NCBI GenBank assembly: GCA_018609825.1
Contig: JAHEOA010000063.1
Location: 1 to 16,662, forward strand
Direction of reading: 5' to 3'
Source: Candidatus Bipolaricaulota bacterium
Lineage (GTDB): Bacteria; Bipolaricaulota; Bipolaricaulia; RBG-16-55-9
Length of the DNA stretch: 16,662 nt
Under the pieces are notes generated by a model. The model made no database searches. It worked only from the letters and a program-made list of their open reading frames with translations, and had not been told where the DNA came from. How positions within the stretch are numbered: the first letter of the stretch is position 1; each line of letters opens with the position of its first letter. The translations under genes were made by a program, and so were the position numbers. Below, in pieces: positions 1 through 6,786 of this stretch.

Positions 1-180
1 AACGTCGAGAACCAACCGGACTCGGTGGAAAGCCGGGACCCGATACCGCTCCCTCCTTTCTCTCCCATCATAACCAGTCTACCAAGGAGACGCTCGTTCA
101 ACGATCGATGGGTCAAGGGGCGACCGTAGGATGCATCGCTATCGCTTTCCATGATCGGTGTCAAACCGGCGTTCCGACGC
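1..180. other. Non-coding stretch downstream of livM
   Basis: No convincing gene is seen here. Read on the minus strand it holds a TATGAT box (complement of 67-72) and a purine-rich SD-like run (complement of 49-60), but no ATG, GTG or TTG start follows at a usable distance. A TTGACA hexamer lies just after the livM stop on the same strand (complement of about 160-165). These may belong to the promoter of a gene beyond the left edge. No clear terminator hairpin follows livM. Confidence 0.4.
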
Positions 181-1191
181 TTAAGACAGCCGCCGGGCGA
201 ACAGCGTCGGCAACAGCCCGCGGGGGGCCACCTGCACGAGAACGACCAGAAAGACCAGGAAGATGAGGGTAATCCAGCCTTGGCCCTGCTGGGCAAGCGG
301 GGCGAGAAAGCCGATCTGGTCGGGTAGGGCGGTCAAGTACTCGCGGCCCACGACGAGGAGGAACGCCCCGATCGTCGGCCCCACGATCGTGCCGAGTCCG
401 CCCACGACGGACGCGACGATGATGAGCAGCGAGAGGTTCAGGCTCAGCACGCCGTTGGCGCCGCCCGGCTGAACGCCCGCCAGCGTCGGCAAGTGCACGT
501 AAGCAGCCCCTGCCAGTCCAGCGGCCGCGGCGCTCACCATGAACGCAGCGACCTTGAACTTGGCGGGATTGATGCCGGCCGCCTCCACGGCGGCTTCGTC
601 TTCGCGTATCGCGTTCAGGATGACGCCCCAGCGCGACCGCACGATGCTCAGCAAGCCGACGCCGATGAACGCCAACAGCCCGAGCGTGTAGTAGTACGAC
701 GTCCGGTAGAGTTCCTCGAGCGGGACGCTGTAGCCCAGCGGCGGGAAGAAGTTCTCCGGCGTGAAAAGCAAGCCCGACGAGCCGCCCGTCAGATCGGAGA
801 AGATGCGCACGAGCTTGGACGCCGCGATGAGCGCGATCAGCGTCACGAGCGCCAAATACGGCCCGCGCAGGCGCACGGCGGGGGTGCCGATCAGCGCCCC
901 CACGCCCACGGCCGCCAACGTCCCCAACGGGATCGTCGCCAGCGGCGACCAGCCGGCCTCGAGGCTGAGCAGGCCACTCGTGTAGGCCGCCGTGCCGATG
1001 AACAGCGCCTGACCCAGCACGACCTGACCGCCGTAGCCGCCGAGAAGATCCCAACTCATGGCGTACATGGCGAAGAAACAACCGGCGATGAGCAGCGAGT
1101 AGACCTCCAGCGTCAGCACGTCCAGCGACGGCAGCACGGCCAGCACGAGCATGCTTGCGCCAAAGATGATAGAGGCCGCCCCGCGTCTCAC
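181..1191 (-). CDS. livM: LIV-type ABC transporter permease LivM
   Basis: This is the second inner-membrane permease of a branched-chain amino acid/amide type (LIV/HAAT) ABC importer. The GTG start at 1191 overlaps the livH stop in a GTGA arrangement, so the two are translationally coupled and the product is 336 residues, the usual LivM size. The long open frame upstream of this GTG lies antisense-like within livH and is not part of the gene. The protein is almost entirely hydrophobic segments. It shows the family loop NAIREDEAAVEAAGINP, the region that contacts the ATPase, followed by a Gly-rich GGLGTIVGPTIGA segment. The real substrate is unknown, since LIV-type systems also carry urea, amides and aromatic acids. 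No LivG/LivF ATPase gene follows within the window. Confidence 0.93.
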   Translation of the reverse strand: MRRGAASIIFGASMLVLAVLPSLDVLTLEVYSLLIAGCFFAMYAMSWDLLGGYGGQVVLGQALFIGTAAYTSGLLSLEAGWSPLATIPLGTLAAVGVGALIGTPAVRLRGPYLALVTLIALIAASKLVRIFSDLTGGSSGLLFTPENFFPPLGYSVPLEELYRTSYYYTLGLLAFIGVGLLSIVRSRWGVILNAIREDEAAVEAAGINPAKFKVAAFMVSAAAAGLAGAAYVHLPTLAGVQPGGANGVLSLNLSLLIIVASVVGGLGTIVGPTIGAFLLVVGREYLTALPDQIGFLAPLAQQGQGWITLIFLVFLVVLVQVAPRGLLPTLFARRLS

Positions 1192-2057
1192 GTCGCCGGC
1201 CTCCCGAACAAGCCCTGCGGGCGGACGATAAGGATCAACACGGTCAACAGGAGCGAGGGCACGCCGACCCACTGGGCGCCGAGCGGGATGTCGATCTGCG
1301 GGGCGTAGAACGTCAGCGTCTCGACGAACCCCACCAGGTACGCCGCGATGATCGAGCCCTTCAGGCTGCCCAGGCCACCCAGAATGACGATGGCGAAGGC
1401 GATCACCAGTGGGTCGATCCACATGCGCGGATCGAGGCCGCTGGGGTAGACGAGAAAGACCCCGGCCAGGCCCGCGAGCCCGCCCGACAGCGCCCACGTC
1501 CAGGTGAACACTTGGCGCGAGTGGATGCCGACCAGTGCAGCGCCCTTGGCGTCCATGGCCGTTGCTCGGATCGCCTTCCCGAAGCGCGTGCGCTCGATGA
1601 ACAGCCAGAAGCCGCCGATCGCCAGCCACGCCACGAGGAACGCCACGAGCTGGACGTTCGGCACGGTGACGCCGGCCAGCGTCGTCGCGCCCGGCGCAGG
1701 CGAGGGCATCGTCAGCGCCGAGGCCCCGAAAATCAGGGCGATCGTCTCTTGAGCGATTAGCGCGATCGCGAGCGTCACGATCAGCGTCAGGATGGAGGAG
1801 TGCTGGATGCGGCCGATGACGTAGCGGTAGAGCGCGGCGGCGATCACGGCTGTCGTGAGGACGCCGCCCACGAGCGCCACGTACAGCGGCAGCCCCACGA
1901 GCGCGAAGCCTGTGTAGGCGAGATAGGCCGACAGCATCAGCAGCGCCCCATGGGCCAGATTGAGCACGCCGCCCACGCCGAACAGGAGCGTAAACCCCAA
2001 CGCCAACAGCGAATAGAGCGCGCTCTTCAGAACCGCAAACAGCAGGATGGCCGCCAT
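1188..2057 (-). CDS. livH: LIV-type ABC transporter permease LivH
   Basis: The first inner-membrane permease of the LIV-type importer is a 289-residue protein made of about eight hydrophobic segments. Family hallmarks are the N-terminal GVLNLAHGALLMLSAY segment, the cytoplasmic loop RATAMDAKGAALVGI and the GGLGSLKGS segment near the C-terminus. It sits between the binding protein gene (52 bp upstream) and livM (4-base overlap). No SD sequence is visible before the ATG. Instead a 12-bp stem-loop ends nine bases upstream of the start, so expression is probably set by coupling or by that structure. The predicted partners are LivK outside, LivM in the membrane, and ATPases encoded elsewhere. Confidence 0.93.
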   Translation of the reverse strand: MAAILLFAVLKSALYSLLALGFTLLFGVGGVLNLAHGALLMLSAYLAYTGFALVGLPLYVALVGGVLTTAVIAAALYRYVIGRIQHSSILTLIVTLAIALIAQETIALIFGASALTMPSPAPGATTLAGVTVPNVQLVAFLVAWLAIGGFWLFIERTRFGKAIRATAMDAKGAALVGIHSRQVFTWTWALSGGLAGLAGVFLVYPSGLDPRMWIDPLVIAFAIVILGGLGSLKGSIIAAYLVGFVETLTFYAPQIDIPLGAQWVGVPSLLLTVLILIVRPQGLFGRPAT

Positions 2058-2066
2058 GGGAGCCGA

Positions 2067-2093
2067 GCGACGGGGCGATCGTCGCCCCGTCGC
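2067..2093 (-). promoter_or_regulatory. Intercistronic stem-loop between livK and livH
   Basis: A perfect inverted repeat has 12-base arms (GCGACGGGGCGA and TCGCCCCGTCGC) and a 3-base loop. It lies 16 bases after the livK stop and 9 bases before the livH ATG. No T-run follows, so it is unlikely to be a full intrinsic terminator. In binding-protein operons such hairpins often protect the upstream message from 3' decay, giving more binding protein than permease. It also occupies the region where an SD would normally be, so it may limit livH translation. Confidence 0.75.
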
Positions 2094-2109
2094 CCCGAGA
2101 TGCTGTCGG

Positions 2110-3471
2110 TTAGGATTCGGGCGGAAGCGTCAAGCCCGAGTTCTGATACGTCGGCGGAAAGACCACCTGACGGTTGGGTTGGCCGCCTTCGCCGGCCTGC
2201 CACTGGACCCACTTGGGGACCAACAGCGGATCGCCCTCCTCCGTACGGCTCACGGGATTGTGCGGCCGCTCGGCGTCGGGCCCCTGAAAGCGAATGCGCC
2301 CCACGGTGCCGACCCAATCCGTCTGTTCGAGGGCTGGAATGAGCTGTTCGCGATAGCCGGCGAACGCCTCGGCATTGCTGGGCGACGGCGGCGCCTCGCC
2401 GATCCGCTCCATGGCTTGCTTGAGGACGTAGAGCGCGTCGTAGGTCGTGTAGGAGGTGAACAGCGGCCGCGTCGGCGGGGACTGATCCCGGTGGCGCTCG
2501 AGGTATTTGTTAAAGAATGGCAGCGTCTTCTCCGTGACGGCCGTGGCCCCGGTGGCCGCGTCGGCGTAGACGTGTGAAATCACCTTGCCCTCGGTCTGGC
2601 CCCAGTACTCGAACGCCTGGCCGCTCACGTTGATGCCGAGCACCGGCAGCCGCGGGCCCTGATCGTGCCACTGGCGCACGAACGCGAATCCGTTGCGGCG
2701 GATGAACGCCACCACAAACGCCTCGGCGCCCGCTTCGTCCGCTTGCGCCAAGACGTTGCTGAAGTCGAACTGGCCATCCTGCGGGAAGCGGAACGACGCG
2801 CCCTCGGGAATGGTGAGCCCGATCTCGGGCAGCTTCGTCTGCAGAAACGCCTCAAAGTCTCGGCCGAACGATCCGTCCTCGGAGACGAGCGCGACGTTCG
2901 TCAGCCCGAGCTCATCGGCGTAGAGCGCTCGCGCCGCGTTCGCGGTGTCCTCGGTGAGCACGTCGGTGCTCAGCATCAGCTTGAAGTAGTACTTGAAGTT
3001 GTCGTAGCTGTTTCGGACCAGCTCGGTCGTCTCCGACGTCGCCGTGCCGCTGTTGACGAACGGCGTGCGCAGTCGCGGCAACACGTTGTTGACGACGGGC
3101 AACGTGGTCTCGTCCAGAAAGCCGCCCGTGACCGCGACGACGTTGTCCTGGGTGACGAGCTTCTGATACTTCTGAACGGCGACCCGCGGATCGAGCTGGT
3201 TGTCCTCGACGATCAGCTCGACCGGACGGCCCATGATGCCGCCAGCGTCATTGATCTCGTCGCGGGCGATCTCGACGCCGCGCTGCAGCCCCACCCCAAT
3301 GGAGAAGTTGAAGATCAGCGGCGCGACGACGCCGATCTTGATCGGCTCGTCCTGAGCTCGGCCGACCCGTGGCCCGAGGGGCCCGAGCGCCAGCGCGCCC
3401 ATACCGGCCCCGACCGTCCGAAGGAAGCGACGACGGTTGAGCGACGGCGCCGTCCCGACTGGATCCGTCAT
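2110..3471 (-). CDS. livK: Tat-exported LIV-type ABC substrate-binding protein
   Basis: This 453-residue periplasmic-binding-fold protein (type I, Leu/Ile/Val-BP-like) captures the substrate for the LivH/LivM permeases. The N-terminus has a twin-arginine motif (NRRRFLR, residues 12-18), a short hydrophobic stretch and a likely cleavage after Ala39 (GRA/QDE), so it should be exported folded by Tat. The mature part starts with the typical IKIGVVAPL strand and contains the family segment GVEIARDEINDAGGIMGRPV, with a second lobe around residues 160-300. It is longer than the roughly 370-residue E. coli LivK. The SD GGAGG lies seven bases before the ATG. The name reflects the family, not proven specificity for leucine; amides, urea or aromatic acids are possible. 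Confidence 0.9.
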   Translation of the reverse strand: MTDPVGTAPSLNRRRFLRTVGAGMGALALGPLGPRVGRAQDEPIKIGVVAPLIFNFSIGVGLQRGVEIARDEINDAGGIMGRPVELIVEDNQLDPRVAVQKYQKLVTQDNVVAVTGGFLDETTLPVVNNVLPRLRTPFVNSGTATSETTELVRNSYDNFKYYFKLMLSTDVLTEDTANAARALYADELGLTNVALVSEDGSFGRDFEAFLQTKLPEIGLTIPEGASFRFPQDGQFDFSNVLAQADEAGAEAFVVAFIRRNGFAFVRQWHDQGPRLPVLGINVSGQAFEYWGQTEGKVISHVYADAATGATAVTEKTLPFFNKYLERHRDQSPPTRPLFTSYTTYDALYVLKQAMERIGEAPPSPSNAEAFAGYREQLIPALEQTDWVGTVGRIRFQGPDAERPHNPVSRTEEGDPLLVPKWVQWQAGEGGQPNRQVVFPPTYQNSGLTLPPES

Positions 3472-3509
3472 GACTAGCCCTCCTTATGCCTCGTCTTTCT
3501 GGCGTGTGA

Positions 3510-3546
3510 CCGGGTTTCCATGGATGAGAACGCCACGGGAACCCGG
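3510..3546 (-). promoter_or_regulatory. Stem-loop in the predicted liv operon leader
   Basis: The inverted repeat has 14-base arms (plus strand CCGGGTTTCCATGG and CCACGGGAACCCGG) and a 9-base loop. On the minus-strand RNA there is one A-C mismatch and one G-U wobble. It lies between yqgF and livK, 38 bases before the livK ATG. It begins almost exactly at the transcription start predicted from the upstream promoter, so it would form a 5'-terminal hairpin on the liv mRNA. No T-run follows on the minus strand, which argues against a terminator. It could stabilise the 5' end or be a protein-binding operator. Confidence 0.6.
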
Positions 3547-3550
3547 GACG

Positions 3551-3580
3551 TTTCTACCCCACGGCGCTGAGCTACGTCAA
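3551..3580 (-). promoter_or_regulatory. Predicted promoter of the liv operon
   Basis: On the minus strand the -35 box TTGACG (3580-3575) overlaps the yqgF stop codon. An 18-base spacer separates it from the -10 box TAGAAA (3556-3551). The start would be near 3544-3546, at the foot of the leader stem-loop. Boxes match the sigma70 consensus at 5/6 and 4/6. Assigned by eye only. Confidence 0.45.
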
Positions 3581-4020
3581 CTGGGCCCTGCGCGATGGGC
3601 GCTGGGGCGCTGCCGTTCGAGATAGCGCTGCAGGATGAGCGTCGCGGCCAGTTGATCGCGCTTGGCCTTGCGCTTGTCGCGGCTCAGGTCGGCTTCCAGC
3701 AGTGAGCGCTCCGCCTCGTCCGTCGTGAGTCGCTCATCGGCGCGCTCAATCGGGACGTCCAATCGGGTCTGCAGCTCTTGGACAAACGCCTCGGCCTGCT
3801 CGGACTGCTCGCTGCGGGCCCCGTCCATATGGACCGGCAGGCCGACAATGACTCGACCGACCGCGTAGGCTTCGATCAGGCCAGCGAGATAGGCGAGGTC
3901 GTGGTCGCGCGAGCGGCGGCCATAGACCTCGAGGCCCTGAGCGATCGTCCGACTTTCGTCGCTCAGCGCCAGGCCGAGACGGGCCTCGCCCCAGTCTATT
4001 GCCAACACGCGCCCGCTCAT
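3577..4020 (-). CDS. yqgF: YqgF/RuvX family Holliday junction resolvase-like nuclease
   Basis: A 147-residue RNase H-fold protein of the YqgF/RuvX family, which processes the 5' end of pre-16S rRNA and has been proposed as a Holliday junction resolvase. The core is complete. The first acidic strand is LAIDWGEARLGLALSD (Asp9), followed by the GLPVHMDGARSEQSE loop (residues 60-74), the DERLTT motif (Glu97) and the final DQLAATLILQRYL helix with Asp122. The start at 4020 fits the family start 'MxGRxLAIDxG'; an upstream in-frame extension overlaps pus10 and is rejected. There is no SD, and a TACCCT box ends six bases before the ATG, suggesting a leaderless mRNA. It is divergent from pus10 and is a typical bacterial housekeeping gene. 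Confidence 0.92.
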   Translation of the reverse strand: MSGRVLAIDWGEARLGLALSDESRTIAQGLEVYGRRSRDHDLAYLAGLIEAYAVGRVIVGLPVHMDGARSEQSEQAEAFVQELQTRLDVPIERADERLTTDEAERSLLEADLSRDKRKAKRDQLAATLILQRYLERQRPSAHRAGPS

Positions 4021-4026
4021 GCGCTC

Positions 4027-4055
4027 AGGGTAGTTGTCCGTGCGGTAGCCTTCAA
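4027..4055 (-). promoter_or_regulatory. Predicted leaderless promoter of yqgF
   Basis: Minus-strand boxes are TTGAAG (4055-4050), a 17-base spacer, and TACCCT (4032-4027), a TAnnnT-type -10. Only six bases separate the -10 from the ATG, so transcription would start at or next to the start codon, in keeping with the absence of an SD. Confidence 0.45.
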
Positions 4056-4062
4056 GCACAAT
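4034..4062 (+). promoter_or_regulatory. Predicted promoter of pus10
   Basis: The plus-strand boxes are TTGTCC (4034-4039), a 17-base spacer, and CACAAT (4057-4062). The pus10 ATG at 4072 is nine bases after the -10, leaving at most a few leader bases and no SD. The boxes interleave with the yqgF promoter on the other strand, so the two should compete for polymerase. Confidence 0.4.
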
Positions 4063-4071
4063 GCCCCCGTC

Positions 4072-5355
4072 ATGAACGAGCTTATGCGCCAGGCCCAAGC
4101 GATCATGGCCGCGGACCACCTCTGCGATCGCTGCCTGGGGCGGTGTTTCGCCAAGCGGGGCACGGAACTGACGAACCCGGAGCGCGGGCGGTCGCTGCGC
4201 GTGGCGCTGGCCATGACCCTGGGCCAAGCCCCGACGTCAGTGGACCAATGCTGCCTGTGTCAGGGCATTTTTGAAGCGGTCGATCGGTGGGCGGATCGCG
4301 CCGTCGAGGCCGTCCAAGACGTCGAGTTCGCCACGTACCTGTTCGGCACCCGGATCCCCTCGGACATCGAGTCGACCGAACACGACCTCTGGGCGCGTCA
4401 TGGGTTGACGCAGCGACAGGCTGAGCCGCTCAAGCAGGAGTTCAACCGCGAGGTGGGTCGACGTTTCGATCGACGCTTGGCCGAGCGCGGTCGGCCCGTC
4501 AACGTCGACTTCCACGAGCCACACATAACCCTCTTTGTGGACTATCTCGAGGATCGGCTTGAGCCGACGATCCACTCGCTTTTTCTCTACGGGCGCTACC
4601 GCAAGCTTGTCCGGGGGATTCCGCAGACGCGCTGGCCCTGCAAGCGCTGTCGCGGCCGAGGCTGTCGACATTGTGGCGACACCGGCAAGCAGTATCCGGA
4701 AAGCGTCGCCGAGCTGATCGCGAGCCCTGTGGTGCAAGCGGCCCGCGGGAACGGCCATGCGCTCCACGGCGCCGGGCGCGAGGACATCGACGCGCGGATG
4801 CTGGGCGACGGCCGTCCGTTCGTCCTCGAAGTCCATGCCCCGAAGGTCCGGACGCTTGATCTGGAGACGCTTCAGACCGAGATCAACGCCACATCCGACG
4901 GAAAAGTTGAAGTCCATGGACTGGTCGATGCCAGCCGACAGACGGTTCGCGAGGTCAAGGAGCTGGCGGCCCGCAAGCGCTATCGGGCGTGGGTCGAACT
5001 GGCAGAGCCCATCTCGGAAGACGCGCTGCAACGCGCTGTCGGGTCATTAACCGCCGCGGACGTGCAACAACGGACGCCGGCCCGGGTCAGCCATCGTCGG
5101 TCCGACCTGGTCCGACAGCGCCGCGTCCGCGAGCTGTCGGCGGCGCTGACGGGCGAGCGCAAGGCGGTCGTTGAGCTGCTCGGCGACGGCGGGCTCTACG
5201 TCAAGGAGTTCATATCGGGGGATGAGGGCCGGAGCTCGCCGAGCTTGGCAGAATGTCTGGAGGTTGAGGCCCGCGTGACGGCGCTTGATGTCTTGGCCGT
5301 CGAGGCCGAGGTTTCGATCGAATCGCACAGCCCAAACGACGAGAGGCCGGATTAG
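4072..5355 (+). CDS. pus10: tRNA pseudouridine synthase Pus10 (archaeal type)
   Basis: A 427-residue Pus10-family enzyme, which converts U54 and/or U55 in the tRNA T-loop to pseudouridine. The N-terminus has Cys pairs fitting the family zinc site (C18, C21, then C60/C61/C63) and a THUMP-like region. A second Cys cluster CKRCRGRGCRHC (residues 190-201) lies before the catalytic domain. The signature GREDIDARMLGDGRPF (235-250) holds the predicted catalytic Asp (D238 by analogy with the family GRED motif). The conserved C-terminal block around GLYVKEFISGDEGR (374-387) is intact. Start 4072 gives the family-like N-terminus; the open frame continues upstream only as antisense to yqgF. Pus10 is typical of archaea and eukaryotes, and bacteria normally use TruB for U55, so its presence beside bacterial genes is unusual. 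Nothing suggests decay. Confidence 0.93.
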   Translation: MNELMRQAQAIMAADHLCDRCLGRCFAKRGTELTNPERGRSLRVALAMTLGQAPTSVDQCCLCQGIFEAVDRWADRAVEAVQDVEFATYLFGTRIPSDIESTEHDLWARHGLTQRQAEPLKQEFNREVGRRFDRRLAERGRPVNVDFHEPHITLFVDYLEDRLEPTIHSLFLYGRYRKLVRGIPQTRWPCKRCRGRGCRHCGDTGKQYPESVAELIASPVVQAARGNGHALHGAGREDIDARMLGDGRPFVLEVHAPKVRTLDLETLQTEINATSDGKVEVHGLVDASRQTVREVKELAARKRYRAWVELAEPISEDALQRAVGSLTAADVQQRTPARVSHRRSDLVRQRRVRELSAALTGERKAVVELLGDGGLYVKEFISGDEGRSSPSLAECLEVEARVTALDVLAVEAEVSIESHSPNDERPD

Positions 5356-5425
5356 CGGGTGCTGCGTCTGCATCGCCGACGGCGTCCGACCATTGGCTCG
5401 GTATGCGCGGAAACGCTGTCCACCC

Positions 5426-6673
5426 TTAATCGATCCATTCGGCGTCCGGGCTGCCCGCGCCGACGTCGGGGGCCCGTTCGACGGTCTCGGGCACGAAGCG
5501 ATAGACGATCCAGATCCCGACCAGCGTAAGCGCCCCGGCCACCAGGAAGGGCAGCTCGAAGAAGACCACGGCCAGCACGCCCGCCGACAGCGGCCCGAGC
5601 GCCAGCCCCGTGCCGAAGCCCATGGTGATGATCGTCATCTGCCGTCCTTCGCCTCCGGAGCTGGACATGTCGGCGGCGACCGCGAACGCGGGGGCCGCGA
5701 TCGCCGCGGCCGCCACGCCCTGCAGCAGCCGAAGGCCCGTCAGTTGGAACGTCGAGGCGACCTCGCCCAATAGCGCCGTCGCCGGTGCCATCAGCGCCAA
5801 TCCTGCGAGGATGAGCGGCTTCCGTCCGATGCGGTCCGAGAGTCGCCCGAGCGGCATTTGCAATAACAGCCGACTGACCACCAGCGCGCTGAACGCGACG
5901 CTGAACCCGACCGTCGTCTGATCCAGTCGGGCGTTGAACTCGTTCTCCAGCGTGGTCATCATGCTGAAGCTGGCCGCCATGAGGAAGGTGGCGAAGCCCA
6001 GCGCCAAGTACGCCGGCGTCCAGAGCTCGCGGTTGAACAGCCGAAAGCCGCCGCGATCCGCTTCGTTCTCCGCAACCCGGACGTCGTGGACCCAGATCTG
6101 CACCACGAGGATGCTCAAGCCGATCAGCGTCGCCCCGGTAAGAAAGACGGCGTTGAACCCGAGCTGGACGTGCAGCACCCCGCCGACCAAGGGCCCGAGC
6201 GCGAAGCCGACCATGCGCAGCGTGGTGAAGATGCCCATGGCGCCGCCGCGCGTGTCCTTTTGGGTGATGAGCGCCATGAGGCTGATGGAGGCCGAGACGG
6301 TGAGCGCGACGCCCACGCCCTGGAGGGCGCGGATCGCCAGGACGTCGACGTACTGTTGGGCGGCGATGAACGCCGCGCTGCCCAGCGCCATGAGCACGAG
6401 CCCGCCCATGATGAACGGCTTGCGGCGCCCGGCCCAGTCGCTGACCGCACCCGCGATCGGCTGCGTCAAGGCCGTCAGGATGCCGAACGACGAGATCAAC
6501 AGTCCGACAAGCACGGGCGTGGGCAGCCCGAACAGCGGATCGGAGACTTGGGCCACGTAGAGCGGGATGACGATGATGATCATGCTGTTGCCCAGCGCAT
6601 CGGCCATGCGGGCGAGCGAGAGCGCGAGCACCGCCCGGTTGCCGCCGAAGCGCTGGAGCCAGCGATCAAGCAC
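5426..6673 (-). CDS. Major facilitator superfamily transporter
   Basis: A 415-residue, 12-helix MFS permease, probably a proton-driven exporter of small molecules (drug/metabolite efflux type). Both halves carry the cytoplasmic motif A loop: GAVSDWAGRRKPF (residues 75-87) and GRLSDRIGRKPL (276-287). A Gly/Pro-rich helix-5 segment (GFALGPLVGGVL) resembles motif C of antiporters. I chose the GTG at 6673 because GGAAAGGG lies about nine bases upstream and translation then starts at the normal MFS N-terminus. An in-frame ATG at 6736 would add 21 unlikely residues. The gene converges on pus10, with 70 bp between them and no clear terminator. It is divergent from the metallo-hydrolase across 113 bp, so the pair may share control. 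The substrate cannot be told. Confidence 0.88.
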   Translation of the reverse strand: MLDRWLQRFGGNRAVLALSLARMADALGNSMIIIVIPLYVAQVSDPLFGLPTPVLVGLLISSFGILTALTQPIAGAVSDWAGRRKPFIMGGLVLMALGSAAFIAAQQYVDVLAIRALQGVGVALTVSASISLMALITQKDTRGGAMGIFTTLRMVGFALGPLVGGVLHVQLGFNAVFLTGATLIGLSILVVQIWVHDVRVAENEADRGGFRLFNRELWTPAYLALGFATFLMAASFSMMTTLENEFNARLDQTTVGFSVAFSALVVSRLLLQMPLGRLSDRIGRKPLILAGLALMAPATALLGEVASTFQLTGLRLLQGVAAAAIAAPAFAVAADMSSSGGEGRQMTIITMGFGTGLALGPLSAGVLAVVFFELPFLVAGALTLVGIWIVYRFVPETVERAPDVGAGSPDAEWID

Positions 6674-6730
6674 GGGGATCGACCCTTTCCGGATGCACAG
6701 GTACTCTATCTTAGACCAGGATGCGACGTC

Positions 6731-6765
6731 GATCACATGATCTCGACCTGACGTCGGCCCCGACG
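6731..6765. promoter_or_regulatory. Two inverted repeats between the MFS and metallo-hydrolase genes
   Basis: GATCA-CA-TGATC (6731-6742) and CGTCGG-CC-CCGACG (6752-6765) are perfect inverted repeats within the 113-bp divergent region. The second lies in and next to the spacer of the predicted plus-strand promoter. Such half-site pairs suit a dimeric repressor, but in high-GC DNA short palindromes are common, so this is only a candidate operator. Confidence 0.3.
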
Positions 6766-6777
6766 ACGGACTACAAT
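6748..6777 (+). promoter_or_regulatory. Predicted promoter of the metallo-hydrolase gene
   Basis: The boxes are CTGACG (6748-6753), an 18-base spacer, and TACAAT (6772-6777, 5/6 to consensus). The ATG at 6787 follows nine bases after the -10, with only a weak GGGG before it. Transcription would start two to four bases before the ATG, giving a leaderless or nearly leaderless mRNA, as for pus10. Confidence 0.45.
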
Positions 6778-6786
6778 TGGGGCGCC

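Noticed and set aside
3535..3580. tRNA-like stretch on the minus strand (GTAGCTCAG...GGTAGA...GGGTTC)
   Set aside because: It resembles D-arm and T-arm consensus pieces, but the D-stem does not close, the T-loop lacks the GTTCRA pattern, and no acceptor stem pairs. The same bases are explained by a promoter and a stem-loop.
3778..4071. Upstream in-frame extension of pus10
   Set aside because: It lies antisense to yqgF coding sequence, and family members begin close to the first Cys pair, which fits the start at 4072.
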